Positions 6,015 through 15,210 of a stretch of 61,652 nucleotides of DNA are shown piece by piece (the stretch's first letter is position 1; each line of letters opens with the position of its first letter). The notes below the pieces were generated by a model. It had not been told where the DNA came from. It ran no database searches and saw nothing but the letters and a program-made list of their open reading frames with translations. A program made the translations under genes and the position numbers. This DNA is from Arenimonas terrae (GTDB taxonomy: Bacteria; Pseudomonadota; Gammaproteobacteria; Xanthomonadales; Xanthomonadaceae), in the NCBI RefSeq assembly GCF_006265115.1, contig NZ_SMDR01000002.1:1-61652 (forward strand), read 5' to 3'.

Positions 6015-6557
6015 ATGGCACCCCTTCGCCTGCGCCCCGCCACGCCCGACGACCTGCCCCTGCTCACCCGCTGGGACGATGAGCCGCACGTGCTCGAATC
6101 CGACCCCAACGACGACTGGGGCTGGGCGACCGAGCTGGCGCGCGACCCGGACTGGCGCGAGCAGCTGATCGCCGAAGTCGACGGCGTTCCGATCGGCTTC
6201 ATCCAGATCATCGACCCGGCCCGCGAGGACAGCCATTACTGGGGCGAGGTGGCGCCCGACCTGCGCGCCATCGACATCTGGATCGGCGAAGCGGACTACC
6301 TGGGCCGCGGCCACGGCACGGTGATGATGCGGCAGGCGCTGGCGCGCTGCTTCGCCGACCCGGCGGTGACGGCGGTGCTGATCGATCCGCTGGCCTCGAA
6401 CACCCGCGCGCATGTGTTCTACGAACGCCTGGGCTTCCGCTTCGTCGAGCGCCGGCGGTTCGGGCTGGACGATTGTTTCGTCTACCGGCTCGAACGCTCG
6501 GACTGGGCCGATCAGCTCAACGCCGGCCAGGACGAGGCGTCCAGCGTTTCCCGGTAG
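6015..6557 (+). CDS. GNAT acetyltransferase, AAC(6')-Ib-like
   Basis: The 180-residue protein has the layout of the aminoglycoside 6'-N-acetyltransferase-like GNAT group: LRPATPDDLPLLTRWDDEPHV at the start, IDIWIGEADYLGRGHGTVMM as the acetyl-CoA binding motif A (Q/R-x-x-G-x-G/A pattern GRGHGT) and NTRAHVFYERLGFRFVERR as motif B. Family members acetylate aminoglycosides or peptides and polyamines; resistance cannot be concluded from sequence alone. Its 3' end overlaps the tail of the convergent DUF2189 gene by 46 bp. It has no attC site, so it is not a cassette. Confidence 0.85.
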   Translation: MAPLRLRPATPDDLPLLTRWDDEPHVLESDPNDDWGWATELARDPDWREQLIAEVDGVPIGFIQIIDPAREDSHYWGEVAPDLRAIDIWIGEADYLGRGHGTVMMRQALARCFADPAVTAVLIDPLASNTRAHVFYERLGFRFVERRRFGLDDCFVYRLERSDWADQLNAGQDEASSVSR

Positions 6558-7291
6558 GCGTGCCAGGTGGCGTAGGCCAGCCAGGGCATCACGACCACCA
6601 GGCCCAGGTAGGCGGTGAGGAAACCCAGCGCCGTCAGTGCGGCGATCAGCGCCGCCCACCACAGCAGCACGCCCTTGTTACGCAGAACGGCGTTCACGCT
6701 CGACACGCCGGCGGTGACCATGTCCACGTCGCGGTCGGCGATCATCGGCAGCGAGAACGCGGCGATGGCGAAGGTCAGCGCCGCGAACACCGAACCGGCG
6801 GCCGATCCGATCAGCAGGAACTCGACCAGGGCCACGGTGCTGCCGTCTTCCACCGGCACGAAGGCATTGACCATCATGCCGGCGCGCACCCACAGCATCA
6901 GGATCACCAACTGGGCCAGCGCGAACACGCCGGCCTGGCCCAGCACGCGCCGCGCCAGCACGAAGCTGTGCCGCAGCGACGGTGAACGCCCGGCCTCCAG
7001 TTCACGGCTGACGCAGTACAGCCCGACCGCGATCAGCGGCGCCACGAACACGAAGCCCGACAGCAGCAGGGCCAGCAGCGCGAACCGCCCCAGGCCCCAG
7101 GCCAGCGCCGACACGCCCAGGCTGACGAGCAGGATCACCCCACCAAACAGCAGGCTCAGCGCCGGCGCGCGCCGAAAGTCGCGCCAGCCCAGCCGCAGCC
7201 AGCGCAGCGGCGCCGACCAGGCCAGAGTGGCGCAAGGCAGCACGAAGGGGCGGGTGGCGGACGCTTTCGGTTCCGGCGGCGCTTCGCTCAT
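6512..7291 (-). CDS. DUF2189-family inner membrane protein
   Basis: The 259-residue protein has a cytoplasmic N-terminus with the motif LRWLRLGWRDFRRAP, then about six membrane segments. The pattern GWRDFRRAPALSLLFGGVI and GLYCVSRELEAGRSPSL is typical of DUF2189 proteins, which are often found near cytochrome c oxidase genes in proteobacteria; here no such genes are near. Function unknown. Transcribed alone, with its end overlapping the acetyltransferase gene. Confidence 0.88.
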   Translation of the reverse strand: MSEAPPEPKASATRPFVLPCATLAWSAPLRWLRLGWRDFRRAPALSLLFGGVILLVSLGVSALAWGLGRFALLALLLSGFVFVAPLIAVGLYCVSRELEAGRSPSLRHSFVLARRVLGQAGVFALAQLVILMLWVRAGMMVNAFVPVEDGSTVALVEFLLIGSAAGSVFAALTFAIAAFSLPMIADRDVDMVTAGVSSVNAVLRNKGVLLWWAALIAALTALGFLTAYLGLVVVMPWLAYATWHAYRETLDASSWPALS

Positions 7292-7399
7292 GCCCTGCCC
7301 TCGGTGGTCGCGGCCATGCTAACAAGAGCCGTGGCAGCCGCCAGCACCGGGCAGGCGCCTGGCCCAACCCGGATGTTCGCCACCCGTCCCGGCCGGCGC

Positions 7400-7405
7400 T
7401 AGGAT
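7400..7405 (+). promoter_or_regulatory. Possible -10 element TAGGAT
   Basis: TAGGAT in GGCGCTAGGATGCGG lies 26 bases before the lipoprotein start. It resembles TAGAGT at 8388 and TAGACT at 13949, each a short way before a gene. No good -35 is seen. Confidence 0.35.
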
Positions 7406-7430
7406 GCGGCAAACCCCGGAGGAGCCGCGC

Positions 7431-7904
7431 ATGATCCGTCGCCTGTCGATCCTGCTGTCCTGCCTGCTGATGGCCGCCTGCGCCAGCACGCCGCCCACTC
7501 CGCCTGCGCCGCCCGTGGACGTGGCGGCGCTGACCCGGGACGTCACCGCGGCCGAGACCGCCTTCGCCCAGACGATGGCCGACCGCGACTTCGCGGCTTT
7601 CGGCGCGTTGATCGCCGAGGACGCGATCTTCGTCAATGGCCGTAATCCGCTGCGCGGCAAGGCGGCGATCCTGGCGGACTGGAAACGCTTCTTCGATGGT
7701 CCCGCGCCCTTTTCGTGGAAACCCGAAACCGTGGTGGTGCTCGACGACGGTTCGCTGGCCCAGACCAAGGGCCCGGTGTTCGACCCGGCCGGGAAGCCCA
7801 TCCTGGAATTCCGCTCCACCTGGCGCCGCGAGCCCGACGGCCGCTGGCTGATCATCTTCGACGACGGCGCCTGCCGCTGCGCCGACAAATCCGCAGCCGA
7901 CTGA
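7431..7904 (+). CDS. NTF2-like (DUF4440/SnoaL-type) lipoprotein
   Basis: The 157-residue protein has a lipoprotein signal with lipobox LMAAC (Cys at residue 19), so it should be lipid-anchored in the cell envelope. The mature part is a cone-shaped NTF2-like domain of the DUF4440 type: VTAAETAFAQTMADRDFAAFGALIAEDAIF, then a PLRGKAAI loop and the end RREPDGRWLIIFDDGAC. Such domains bind or convert small molecules; the substrate is unknown. The start at 7431 has the ribosome binding site GGAGGAG; an upstream in-frame start would bury the signal peptide. Confidence 0.85.
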   Translation: MIRRLSILLSCLLMAACASTPPTPPAPPVDVAALTRDVTAAETAFAQTMADRDFAAFGALIAEDAIFVNGRNPLRGKAAILADWKRFFDGPAPFSWKPETVVVLDDGSLAQTKGPVFDPAGKPILEFRSTWRREPDGRWLIIFDDGACRCADKSAAD

Positions 7905-7914
7905 GGGCATCGCC

Positions 7915-8337
7915 ATGGCCGAAGCCAAGACCCAACCCACCGACGAAGATCCGGCCGGCTTCCTCGACCGCATCGAAGACCCGCAGCGCCGCGCCGACAG
8001 CCACGCGGTGCTGGCGATGATGCGCCAGGCCAGCGGCGCGCCGGCGGTGATGTGGGGGCCGGCGATCGTCGGCTTCGGGCGCTACCGCCTCACCTATGCC
8101 AATGGCCGCACCGGCGACTGGCCGATCATCGGCTTCTCACCGCGCAAGAACGACCTGACGCTATATCTCTCGTCCGACTACGAAGGCCATGCCGGGCTGA
8201 TGGCGCGGCTGGGCAAGCACAAGGCCAGCAAGGCCTGCCTGTATCTCAAGCGGCTGGCGGACGTGGACCTGACCGTGCTCGAGACCCTGATCCGCCGGAG
8301 CGTGGAGACGATGGCGCCGCGGCGCGTGGACCGCTGA
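7915..8337 (+). CDS. DUF1801 domain protein
   Basis: The 140-residue soluble protein shows the DUF1801 pattern: RADSHAVLAMMRQASGAPAVMWGPAIVGFGRYRLTYANG, then FSPRKNDLTLYL and CLYLKRLADVDLTVLETLI. Related proteins (YdhG-like) have a CyaY-like fold and no settled function. It follows the NTF2-like lipoprotein gene by 10 bases and is probably co-transcribed. Confidence 0.9.
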   Translation: MAEAKTQPTDEDPAGFLDRIEDPQRRADSHAVLAMMRQASGAPAVMWGPAIVGFGRYRLTYANGRTGDWPIIGFSPRKNDLTLYLSSDYEGHAGLMARLGKHKASKACLYLKRLADVDLTVLETLIRRSVETMAPRRVDR

Positions 8338-8387
8338 GCGCGCGGCGCCGGGCGCGGGCCCGCATGGACCGGGTGCCGCGCCGGCGT

Positions 8388-8393
8388 TAGAGT
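8388..8393 (+). promoter_or_regulatory. Possible -10 element TAGAGT
   Basis: CGTTAGAGTTTCCGCC lies 42 bases before the antiporter start and shares GTTAGA-TTTC-GC with the sequence at 13947-13960. No clear -35. Confidence 0.35.
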
Positions 8394-8434
8394 TTCCGCC
8401 GTCGGCCTTTGGCCCCAGGAAGCGGTGACAGGCC

Positions 8435-10252
8435 ATGGCGGTCGAAAGCGATACCCAGCTGTTGAACGTGGTCGTGCTGCTGGGCGCGGCCGTGGTGGCC
8501 GTGCCGCTGTTCAAGCGCCTGGGCCTGGGCTCGGTGCTGGGTTACCTGGCCGCGGGCCTGGCGATCGGACCCTACGGCCTGGGGCTGTTCGCCAATCCGC
8601 AGACCATCCTGCACACCGCCGAACTGGGCGTGGTGATGTATTTGTTCGTGATCGGGCTGGAGATGCGCCCGACCCATCTGTGGGACCTGCGCGGCGAAAT
8701 CTTCGGGCTCGGCTCGCTGCAGATCGGGCTGTGCGGGCTGGCGCTGACCGGCGTCGGCCTGGCCTACGGTTTCCCGCTGGGGGTGTCCTTCATCAGTGCG
8801 ATGGGCTTCGTGCTCACCTCCACCGCCATCGTGATGCAGCTGCTGGGCGAGCGCGGCGACGTCAACCTGCCGCGCGGGCAGAAGATCGTCTCGGTGCTGC
8901 TGTTCGAGGACATGCTGATCGTGCCGCTGCTGGCCATCGTCGCCTTCATGTCGCCGGCCGGCGCCGAGCCGGTGCCGGTAAGCCAGCGACTGCAGTCGGT
9001 GGGCATCGGCCTGGGTTCGCTGGCGCTGCTGGTGATGGCCGGCATCTGGCTGCTCAATCCGATGTTCCGGATCCTGGCCAAGGCGCGCGCGCGCGAGGTG
9101 ATGACCGCCGCGGCCCTGCTGGTGGTGCTGGGCGCCGCGCTGCTGATGCAGCTGGGCGGGCTGAGCATGGCGATGGGCGCCTTCCTGGCCGGCGTGCTGC
9201 TGTCGGAGTCGAGCTTCCGGCACCAGCTCGAGGCCGATGTCGAACCCTTCCGCGGCATTCTGCTGGGCCTGTTTTTCCTGGCCGTGGGCATGTCGCTGGA
9301 CCTGGCCGTAGTCTGGGGCAGCTGGCCGCTGATCGTCAGCGGCGTGCTGGCGATGATGGTGGTCAAGGCGCTGTGCATCTACCTCGTCGCGCGCATGATG
9401 AAGAGCGCGCACGCCGAGGCGATCGACCGCGCGGTGCTGATGGCCCAGGGCGGCGAGTTCGCCTTCGTGCTGTTCGCGGCGGCGGCTGCCGCCGGCGTGA
9501 TCGACGCGCGGGTCAACGCCAACATGACCGCCATCGTGGTGCTGTCGATGGCGCTGACGCCGATCTTCGTGATCCTGCTGCGCCGGCTGGCGCCCAAGGC
9601 CGCGCAGTCGATGGAGGGCGTGGAGGAAGCGCGCGACCTCAAGGGCAACGTGCTGCTGATCGGCTTCGGGCGCTTCGGCCAGGTGGTGAGCCAGCCGCTG
9701 CTGGCGCGCGGCTTCGACGTGACCATCATCGAGACCAATGCCGAGGACATCCGCAACGCCGCCGATTTCGGCTTCAAGGTGCACTACGGCGACGGCACCC
9801 GCATGGACGTGCTGCACGCCGCCGGCGGCGCCACCGCCTGCGCCATCCTGGTCTGCGTGGACAGCCGCGCGGCGGCCAACCGCATCGTCGAGCTGGCCAA
9901 GGACGCGTTCCCGCAGGCCTCGCTGCTGGTGCGCGCCTTCGACCGCGAGCACGCCTTCGAACTGGCCAAGGCGAACGTGGATTTCCACATCCGCGAGGTC
10001 TTCGAATCGGCGGTCGCGTTCGGCGCGGCGGCCCTGCGCGAACTCGAGGTGCCGGCCGAGGAGGCCGAGGAGATCATCGCCGACGTGCGCCGCCGCGACG
10101 CCGAGCGGTTCGCGCTGGAGCTGGCGGGTGGCCTGTTCGCCGGCCGCGCGCTGATCTACGGCAATGCCGTGCCGCGCGGGCTGGCGCCGGCCAAACCCGT
10201 GGCCGAGCCGGCGACGGCGCTGGACGTCACCGCTGACCCGCCGCGCGACTGA
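8435..10252 (+). CDS. CPA2-family monovalent cation:proton antiporter with TrkA-N domain (KefB/KefC-like)
   Basis: The 605-residue inner membrane protein has about 12 membrane segments over residues 1-385 with family motifs LGYLAAGLAIGPYGLGLF, ELGVVMYLFVIGLEM and ALLMAQGGEFAFVLF. A cytoplasmic Rossmann domain follows (GNVLLIGFGRFGQVVSQPL, residues about 405-423), the KTN/TrkA-N nucleotide site that gates K+ efflux in KefB/C. The length fits KefB/KefC (about 600). No KefF/KefG partner gene is adjacent, so glutathione control is uncertain. Confidence 0.9.
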   Translation: MAVESDTQLLNVVVLLGAAVVAVPLFKRLGLGSVLGYLAAGLAIGPYGLGLFANPQTILHTAELGVVMYLFVIGLEMRPTHLWDLRGEIFGLGSLQIGLCGLALTGVGLAYGFPLGVSFISAMGFVLTSTAIVMQLLGERGDVNLPRGQKIVSVLLFEDMLIVPLLAIVAFMSPAGAEPVPVSQRLQSVGIGLGSLALLVMAGIWLLNPMFRILAKARAREVMTAAALLVVLGAALLMQLGGLSMAMGAFLAGVLLSESSFRHQLEADVEPFRGILLGLFFLAVGMSLDLAVVWGSWPLIVSGVLAMMVVKALCIYLVARMMKSAHAEAIDRAVLMAQGGEFAFVLFAAAAAAGVIDARVNANMTAIVVLSMALTPIFVILLRRLAPKAAQSMEGVEEARDLKGNVLLIGFGRFGQVVSQPLLARGFDVTIIETNAEDIRNAADFGFKVHYGDGTRMDVLHAAGGATACAILVCVDSRAAANRIVELAKDAFPQASLLVRAFDREHAFELAKANVDFHIREVFESAVAFGAAALRELEVPAEEAEEIIADVRRRDAERFALELAGGLFAGRALIYGNAVPRGLAPAKPVAEPATALDVTADPPRD

Positions 10253-10267
10253 GCGCGGCGCCGGAGT

Positions 10268-11653
10268 TCAGACCTCGCGCTCCAGCCCGGGGCGCGCCAG
10301 CACCACCTCGTTGCCGAACTTCGCGCGCATCGCGCCGGCCAGGGCCTCGCGGGCGTCGTCCTCGCCGTGCACCAGCACCACCGGCGGCCGGTTCTCGACC
10401 TGGCCATACCAGGCCAGCAGGCCGGGCTGGTCGGTGTGCGCCGACAGGCCGCCGACGGTATGCCGCTGCGCCTTGACGTGGATCTCCTCGCCGAAAATGC
10501 GGACCTCGCGGGCGCCGTCCACCAGCCGCCGGCCCAGCGTGCCCTGCGCCTGGTAGCCGACGAACATCACGTGCGCGTTCTTGCGGCCCAGGTTCTGCCG
10601 CAGGTGGTGGCGGATGCGGCCGCCGTTGCACATGCCCGAACCGGCGATGATGATCGCGCCGCCGGTGTGCGCGTTGATCCCGCGCGACTGCTCCGCTTCT
10701 ACGGTGAACTTCAGGTTCGGCAACCGGAACGGATGCGGGCGGCCGCGCCAGGCCTTCTGCGCGGCCTGGTCGAACAACGACTCGTGGCGGTCGTAGACGT
10801 CGAGCACCTTGGCCGCCATCGGGCTGTCGAGGAAGATCTTCCAGCGCGCCATCTTCCACTCGTCCCAGTAGCGCGCGAACCAGTACAGCAGCTCCTGGCT
10901 GCGGCCGACCGAAAAGGCCGGGATCAGCACATTGCCGCCGGTCTGCCAGGCGGTGTCCAGCACCTCGCGGATCTCGTCCAAGGTGGCGGCGCGTTCGCGG
11001 TGGCTGCGGCCGCCGTACGTCGACTCCATCAGCAGCAGGTCGGCGCGCGACACCGGCGCCGGGTCGCGAAGGATCGGCGTGCCCTTGGGGCCGAGGTCGC
11101 CGGAGAACACCAGCACCTTCTCGCCGCCGGCTTCGCGCGCGCGCAGCTCGACGCTGGCCGAGCCCAGGATGTGGCCGGCGTCGCGCAGGGTGACGGTGAG
11201 GCCGGGCAGGATTTCCTGCGGCGAGTCGTAGGCCATCGGGCGCACCTGCCGCAGCACGTGGCCGACATCGGCGCGGGTGAACAAGGGCACGTGCTGGGCG
11301 TGGCCGTTGCGGCGGTGCTTGTTGTCCTGCTCGGCGTCCATCTCGGCCAGCGAGGCGGCGTCCTCGAGCATGATGCGCAGCAGGTCGGCGGTGGCCAGCT
11401 GGGTCCAGATCGGGCCGCGGAAACCGCGTTTGACCAGCAGCGGCAGCCGCCCGCAGTGGTCGATGTGGGCATGGCTGAGCACGACCGCGTCGATGCTCTC
11501 GACGTCGAAGGGAAAAGGTTCGAAGTTGCGGCGCTCGTCCTCGTCGCTGCCCTGGATCATGCCGCAGTCGAGCAGCAGGCGATGCCCGGCGGCCTCGACT
11601 TCGTGGCAGGAGCCGGTGACTTCGCCGGCGGCGCCGTGGAAACGTACGCGCAT
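10268..11653 (-). CDS. MBL-fold beta-CASP ribonuclease (RNA specificity domain protein)
   Basis: The 461-residue protein is a metallo-beta-lactamase/beta-CASP hydrolase of the CPSF73/RNase J type. The di-zinc motif is H61-A-H63-I-D65-H66 (LSHAHIDHCG). Beta-CASP parts follow: IPAFSVGRSQELLYWF, the SGMCNGGRIRHHL loop, GYQAQGTLGRRL and the late His motif GGLSAHTDQPGLLAW. Such enzymes cut or trim RNA in the cytoplasm. It is monocistronic and separated from the S46 gene by a terminator. Confidence 0.9.
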   Translation of the reverse strand: MRVRFHGAAGEVTGSCHEVEAAGHRLLLDCGMIQGSDEDERRNFEPFPFDVESIDAVVLSHAHIDHCGRLPLLVKRGFRGPIWTQLATADLLRIMLEDAASLAEMDAEQDNKHRRNGHAQHVPLFTRADVGHVLRQVRPMAYDSPQEILPGLTVTLRDAGHILGSASVELRAREAGGEKVLVFSGDLGPKGTPILRDPAPVSRADLLLMESTYGGRSHRERAATLDEIREVLDTAWQTGGNVLIPAFSVGRSQELLYWFARYWDEWKMARWKIFLDSPMAAKVLDVYDRHESLFDQAAQKAWRGRPHPFRLPNLKFTVEAEQSRGINAHTGGAIIIAGSGMCNGGRIRHHLRQNLGRKNAHVMFVGYQAQGTLGRRLVDGAREVRIFGEEIHVKAQRHTVGGLSAHTDQPGLLAWYGQVENRPPVVLVHGEDDAREALAGAMRAKFGNEVVLARPGLEREV

Positions 11654-11697
11654 GGGTCACTCCGCTGCGGACCGGCCGCCAATGTAGCGCAGAAACG

Positions 11698-11725
11698 ACG
11701 ACGGCCGGGCGAGCCCGGCCGTCGT
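11698..11725 (-). terminator. Terminator after the S46 peptidase gene
   Basis: Arms ACGACGGCCGGGC (11698-11710) and GCCCGGCCGTCGT (11713-11725) form a strong hairpin; on the minus strand it is followed by CGTTTCTGC. It lies 19 bases past the S46 stop. Confidence 0.65.
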
Positions 11726-11744
11726 GGTCAAGCGGCGGCGCGGT

Positions 11745-13877
11745 TTATTTCGCGGCGCCCATTTCCTTGAGCAGGTGCGGGGCCGGATAGACCTTGTCCA
11801 TCACCCAGACCATGTAGCGGTGGTCCACGGCGATCATCCGGGTCATCACCGGATCGAACACCCAGTTCGAGCTCACGCTCTCCCAGTTGCCGTCGAAGGC
11901 CAGGCCGACCAGCTCGCCCTTGCCATTGAGCACCGGCGAACCGGAGTTGCCGCCGGTGATGTCCAGGTCGGAGAGGAAGTTCACCGGCACGGCGGCCTTC
12001 TGCTCCGGGCTCATGGCGCGGATCGCGTCCAGCTGTGCCTTGGGCGCATCGAAGGGCTCGGTGCCGGTGGCCTTGGCGGCAACGCCGTCGAGCGAAGTGA
12101 ACGGCGTGTAGGCGACGCCGTCCTTGGGCGTGTAGCCCATCACGTTGCCGTAGGTGATGCGCAGGCTCAGGTTGGCGTCGGGATACACGCCCTGCCCCTG
12201 GCTGCGCTTGTACTGCTGCACGGCGGCCAGGTAGACCGGACGGTGCAGGCTGTTGTCGCCGGCGCGGGCCTTGGCCACGTCCTCGAGCTGGATCAGGGTC
12301 GGCGTCAGCGCGACGGCGAGCTTGAGCAGCGGGTCGGCGTGGGCCTCGATGGCGGCGCGGTCGGCCTTCATCAGGGCCAGGCGCGCGTCGGTGCCGGCCA
12401 GCGTGGTGCCGGCATAGGTCGCATCGAGCGCGCGGGTGATCGCCGCGGCGTCGTTGCCGCCCAGCCAGGTGTCCAGCGCAGCGATGCGCTGCGTTGCCGG
12501 CAGCTTCACGTATTCGCCCAGCCAGTAGGCCAGCAGCTGCTTCTCCATTGCCGGGGTGTAGCGCTTCTCGAGCTGGCGCACGCCGCCCTCGAACGCCGGC
12601 AGGTCGCGCTGCTGGTAACCCGGGGCACGCTCGGCGTCGGGCTTGGCCGATTCGATCGCCAGGCGGTGCAGCTGGCGCAGGTTGCCCAGCAGGCCGGTGC
12701 CGGCGATCTGGCTGATCACCAGGTCGCGTTCGCGGGTGGCGCGGGCGTCGGCGGCCAGGGCCACCAGGCGCTCGTGCGCGGCCAGCGCGGCGCGGCCGTC
12801 GCGGCCCTGCGACTTCAGCCAGGCCAGCACGGCCTGCTCCTCGGCCTGCTTGCGGCCGGCGGCGTCGATGCGGCGGAAGCCCTCGAGCTGGCCGTCCCAG
12901 TTCTTCATCGCGTTCTGCCAGCTGCGCACGGTGGCGGCGTACTTCACCGCCAGGTCGGCGTCCTTGGCGCCCGCGGCCTCGACCAGGGCGACGATGTTCT
13001 TCAGGTGCTGGCCGACCACCGGGTACTGCCAGCTGGCGACGTTCTGGAATTCGTCGTACAGGGCATAGCGGTTGGTCGTGCCCGGGTAGCCGGCCACCAT
13101 GACAAAATCGCCCGCATCGAGCGACTCGGTGGCCAGGCGCAGATGGTGCTTGGGCTTGAACGGCACGTTGTCCGGCGAGAACGCCGCCGGCTTGCCGTCC
13201 TTGCCGACATAGGCGCGGTAGAAGCTGAAGTCGCCGGTGTGGCGCGGCCACATCCAGTTGTCGACTTCGCCGCCGTAGTTGCCGATCGAACCCGGGGGCG
13301 CGTAGACCAGGCGCACGTCCTTGATCTCGATCTGGCGGAACAGGCGGTAGGTCTGGCCGCCGAAGAAGCTGTACAGGGTGCAGCGGAAGCCGGCTTCGGC
13401 CTCGCACTCGGCGATCAGCGCCTTCTGCGCCTTCTCGATCGCCTGCTGGCGCGGCAGGCCGGACAGCGTGCCGGCGGCGGCGCCGATCTGGTCGGTGACG
13501 TCGGTGATCTGGTCCATCACGAACACGCGGGCGGTCGGACCGGCCGAGACTTCGTCGGCGCGCGTGGCGGCATTGAAGCCGTCGGTCATCAGGTTGCGTT
13601 CGGCAGTGGAATTGAGCTGGATGGCGCCGTAGGCGCAGTGGTGGTTGGTGACCACCAGGCCGTCAGGCGACACGAAGGACGCGGTGCAGCCACCGAGCGC
13701 GACCACGGCGCCCATCGGGTTGCCGGTCAGGTCGGCCAGCTGCTTCGGGTCGAGTTCCAGCCCGGCTTGGGCCAGGGGGCCGGCGATCTCCGGCAGCTGC
13801 TGCGGCACCCACATGCCTTCCTTGGCCTGCGCGGCCAGGGACAGCGACAGGGCGGCGGCGAGAACGGCAAGACGCAT
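11745..13877 (-). CDS. S46-family dipeptidyl peptidase (DPP7/DapBII-like)
   Basis: The 710-residue protein has a signal peptide (LAVLAAALSLSLAAQA) and starts the mature chain KEGMWVPQQLP, as in family S46 periplasmic exo-dipeptidases. The catalytic parts are His in GLVVTNHHCAYG, Asp in WPRHTGDFSFYRAY and Ser645 in GGNSGSPVLNG. Eighteen residues after the Ser is Gly (FDGNWE), the position that is Gly in DPP7/DapBII (hydrophobic P1) and Arg in DPP11 (acidic P1), so DPP7-like specificity is inferred. The frame stays open far upstream, but the ATG at 13877 with GAGAGGAATT before it and the signal peptide fixes the start. Confidence 0.92.
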   Translation of the reverse strand: MRLAVLAAALSLSLAAQAKEGMWVPQQLPEIAGPLAQAGLELDPKQLADLTGNPMGAVVALGGCTASFVSPDGLVVTNHHCAYGAIQLNSTAERNLMTDGFNAATRADEVSAGPTARVFVMDQITDVTDQIGAAAGTLSGLPRQQAIEKAQKALIAECEAEAGFRCTLYSFFGGQTYRLFRQIEIKDVRLVYAPPGSIGNYGGEVDNWMWPRHTGDFSFYRAYVGKDGKPAAFSPDNVPFKPKHHLRLATESLDAGDFVMVAGYPGTTNRYALYDEFQNVASWQYPVVGQHLKNIVALVEAAGAKDADLAVKYAATVRSWQNAMKNWDGQLEGFRRIDAAGRKQAEEQAVLAWLKSQGRDGRAALAAHERLVALAADARATRERDLVISQIAGTGLLGNLRQLHRLAIESAKPDAERAPGYQQRDLPAFEGGVRQLEKRYTPAMEKQLLAYWLGEYVKLPATQRIAALDTWLGGNDAAAITRALDATYAGTTLAGTDARLALMKADRAAIEAHADPLLKLAVALTPTLIQLEDVAKARAGDNSLHRPVYLAAVQQYKRSQGQGVYPDANLSLRITYGNVMGYTPKDGVAYTPFTSLDGVAAKATGTEPFDAPKAQLDAIRAMSPEQKAAVPVNFLSDLDITGGNSGSPVLNGKGELVGLAFDGNWESVSSNWVFDPVMTRMIAVDHRYMVWVMDKVYPAPHLLKEMGAAK

Positions 13878-13948
13878 ACGCAATTCCTCTCGGTCGGGAA
13901 GGCCAAGAGGGTACCAGCGCGGAGGCCGTGGAAACGCCCGTAAACCGT

Positions 13949-13954
13949 TAGACT
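13949..13954 (+). promoter_or_regulatory. Possible -10 element TAGACT
   Basis: CCGTTAGACTTTCGGC lies 29 bases before the start of the beta-barrel gene, opposite to the S46 gene. Confidence 0.35.
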
Positions 13955-13982
13955 TTCGGCAGGGGACAAAGGGGAATGGACT

Positions 13983-15131
13983 ATGCGTAGCGCGATTGTC
14001 GGCCTGCTCGCGGCCGTGGCCTGGATGGCGCCGGCTGCGGTGCGGGCGCAGGCACCGGACGATGCCTTGGCGGCGGCCTGGCTGGTGCTCTGCCCCGGCG
14101 CCACGCCGGGTTCGGACCTGGCGACCCGCTGCGCCGAAATCTCCGCCGGCGGGCCCGGCAGCCGCGACGGCGCCGCCGCCGGCAACTTCCTGGGTGAGAT
14201 TCCCGGCCAGGGCCGCGCCGCCACCCGCGACGGCTCGCCCGACGAAGCCGAGCTGCGCAGCGAGCTGGGCGCCGGATGGTCGGTCTTCCTCAGCGCCGAT
14301 GCCGGGCGCCTCAAGCGCCGCGACGGCACCAACGAGGCGCCCTTCGACGGCGACACCGGCGCGCTCGGCGCCGGCGTGGACTGGGCGCCGCGCGCCGACT
14401 GGCGCCTGGGCCTGCTGCTGAGCCATTCCCGCGAGGACCTGGACTTCCTGGCCTCGCAGGGCCGCAGCGAGGCGCGCTACACCGGCGCCCTGGCCATCGC
14501 CGCCTGGAACGCCAGCGACCGGCTGGCCCTGGACGCTTACGCCGGGCGTCTCGATGGCGACTACGAGCTGCGCCGGGCCATCGACTACACCCTGCTCAGC
14601 GGCGTCAGCGTGAACGCGGTGGCGCGCGCGGCGCCGGAGTCCGAGCGCACGCTGGCCGGCCTGGGCCTGACCTGGTCGCTGCCGCGCGGCGCCTGGGAAT
14701 GGCAGTTCGGCGCCGGCCTGGACTGGCAGCGCACCAAAATCGACGCCTATGCCGAGTCCGGCGGCGCCGGCCTGGCCCTGTTCGTGCCGGGCCGGGCCAT
14801 CACCAGCCGCCGCGGCCGGGTCGACGCGACCCTGGCGCGCACCTACTCCACTGGCTGGGGCGTCTGGCAGCCGCTGCTGCGCCTGGGCTGGCGGCACGAG
14901 TTCGCCAACCCGGCCCGGCCGCTGACGGTGCGTTTCCTGGGCGATCCCGCCGCGACCCCGGTGGTCTTCGAGACCGACGATGCCGACGCCAACTGGGGCG
15001 AAGCCGGCCTGGGCGCGGTGTTCGTGTTCACCGGCGGACACTCTGCCTTCGTGGAGTACCGGCAGCGCTTCGGCCACGACTTCCTGCAGGAACGCATCCT
15101 GGCGATCGGCTGGCGGTTCGAGCTGCCCTGA
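13983..15131 (+). CDS. Autotransporter-type outer membrane beta-barrel domain protein
   Basis: The 382-residue protein has a signal peptide ([18 protein letters not shown]) and a short N-terminal region with three Cys. From residue about 90 onward, amphipathic beta strands alternate with short turns ([59 protein letters not shown]), as in autotransporter-type barrels. The end, [27 protein letters not shown], is a typical last strand, although followed by LP. There is no passenger domain, so it is a stand-alone barrel of unknown role. Confidence 0.78.
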   Translation: MRSAIVGLLAAVAWMAPAAVRAQAPDDALAAAWLVLCPGATPGSDLATRCAEISAGGPGSRDGAAAGNFLGEIPGQGRAATRDGSPDEAELRSELGAGWSVFLSADAGRLKRRDGTNEAPFDGDTGALGAGVDWAPRADWRLGLLLSHSREDLDFLASQGRSEARYTGALAIAAWNASDRLALDAYAGRLDGDYELRRAIDYTLLSGVSVNAVARAAPESERTLAGLGLTWSLPRGAWEWQFGAGLDWQRTKIDAYAESGGAGLALFVPGRAITSRRGRVDATLARTYSTGWGVWQPLLRLGWRHEFANPARPLTVRFLGDPAATPVVFETDDADANWGEAGLGAVFVFTGGHSAFVEYRQRFGHDFLQERILAIGWRFELP

Positions 15132-15162
15132 GCGGCTTGCCGAACGGTTCACCGTCGGCGGG

Positions 15163-15168
15163 TATAAT
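15163..15168 (+). promoter_or_regulatory. Consensus -10 element upstream of tdh
   Basis: A perfect TATAAT lies 43 bases before the tdh start. The only -35-like hexamer, TTGCCG at 15137-15142, is 20 bases away, longer than ideal. Confidence 0.55.
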
Positions 15169-15210
15169 TCCGGCCCTCACGGCCCGACGGGCCTTGCCGG
15201 ATGCAGGACG

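Noticed and set aside
6015-6557. Aminoglycoside resistance cassette belonging to the integron
   Set aside because: No attC site is near it, it is host-like in GC, and 2.7 kb of ordinary genes lie between it and the last attC relic.
11724-13943. A 739-codon open frame on the plus strand opposite the S46 peptidase gene
   Set aside because: It is the antisense of a GC-rich gene with all S46 motifs; its product is rich in Val, Gly, Arg and His without any domain. Similar long antisense frames at 28661-30919, 31438-33714 and 37193-39853 were rejected for the same reason.
13878-15152. N-terminal extension of the S46 peptidase to 1135 residues
   Set aside because: The extension is antisense to the beta-barrel gene and would place the signal peptide in the middle of the protein.
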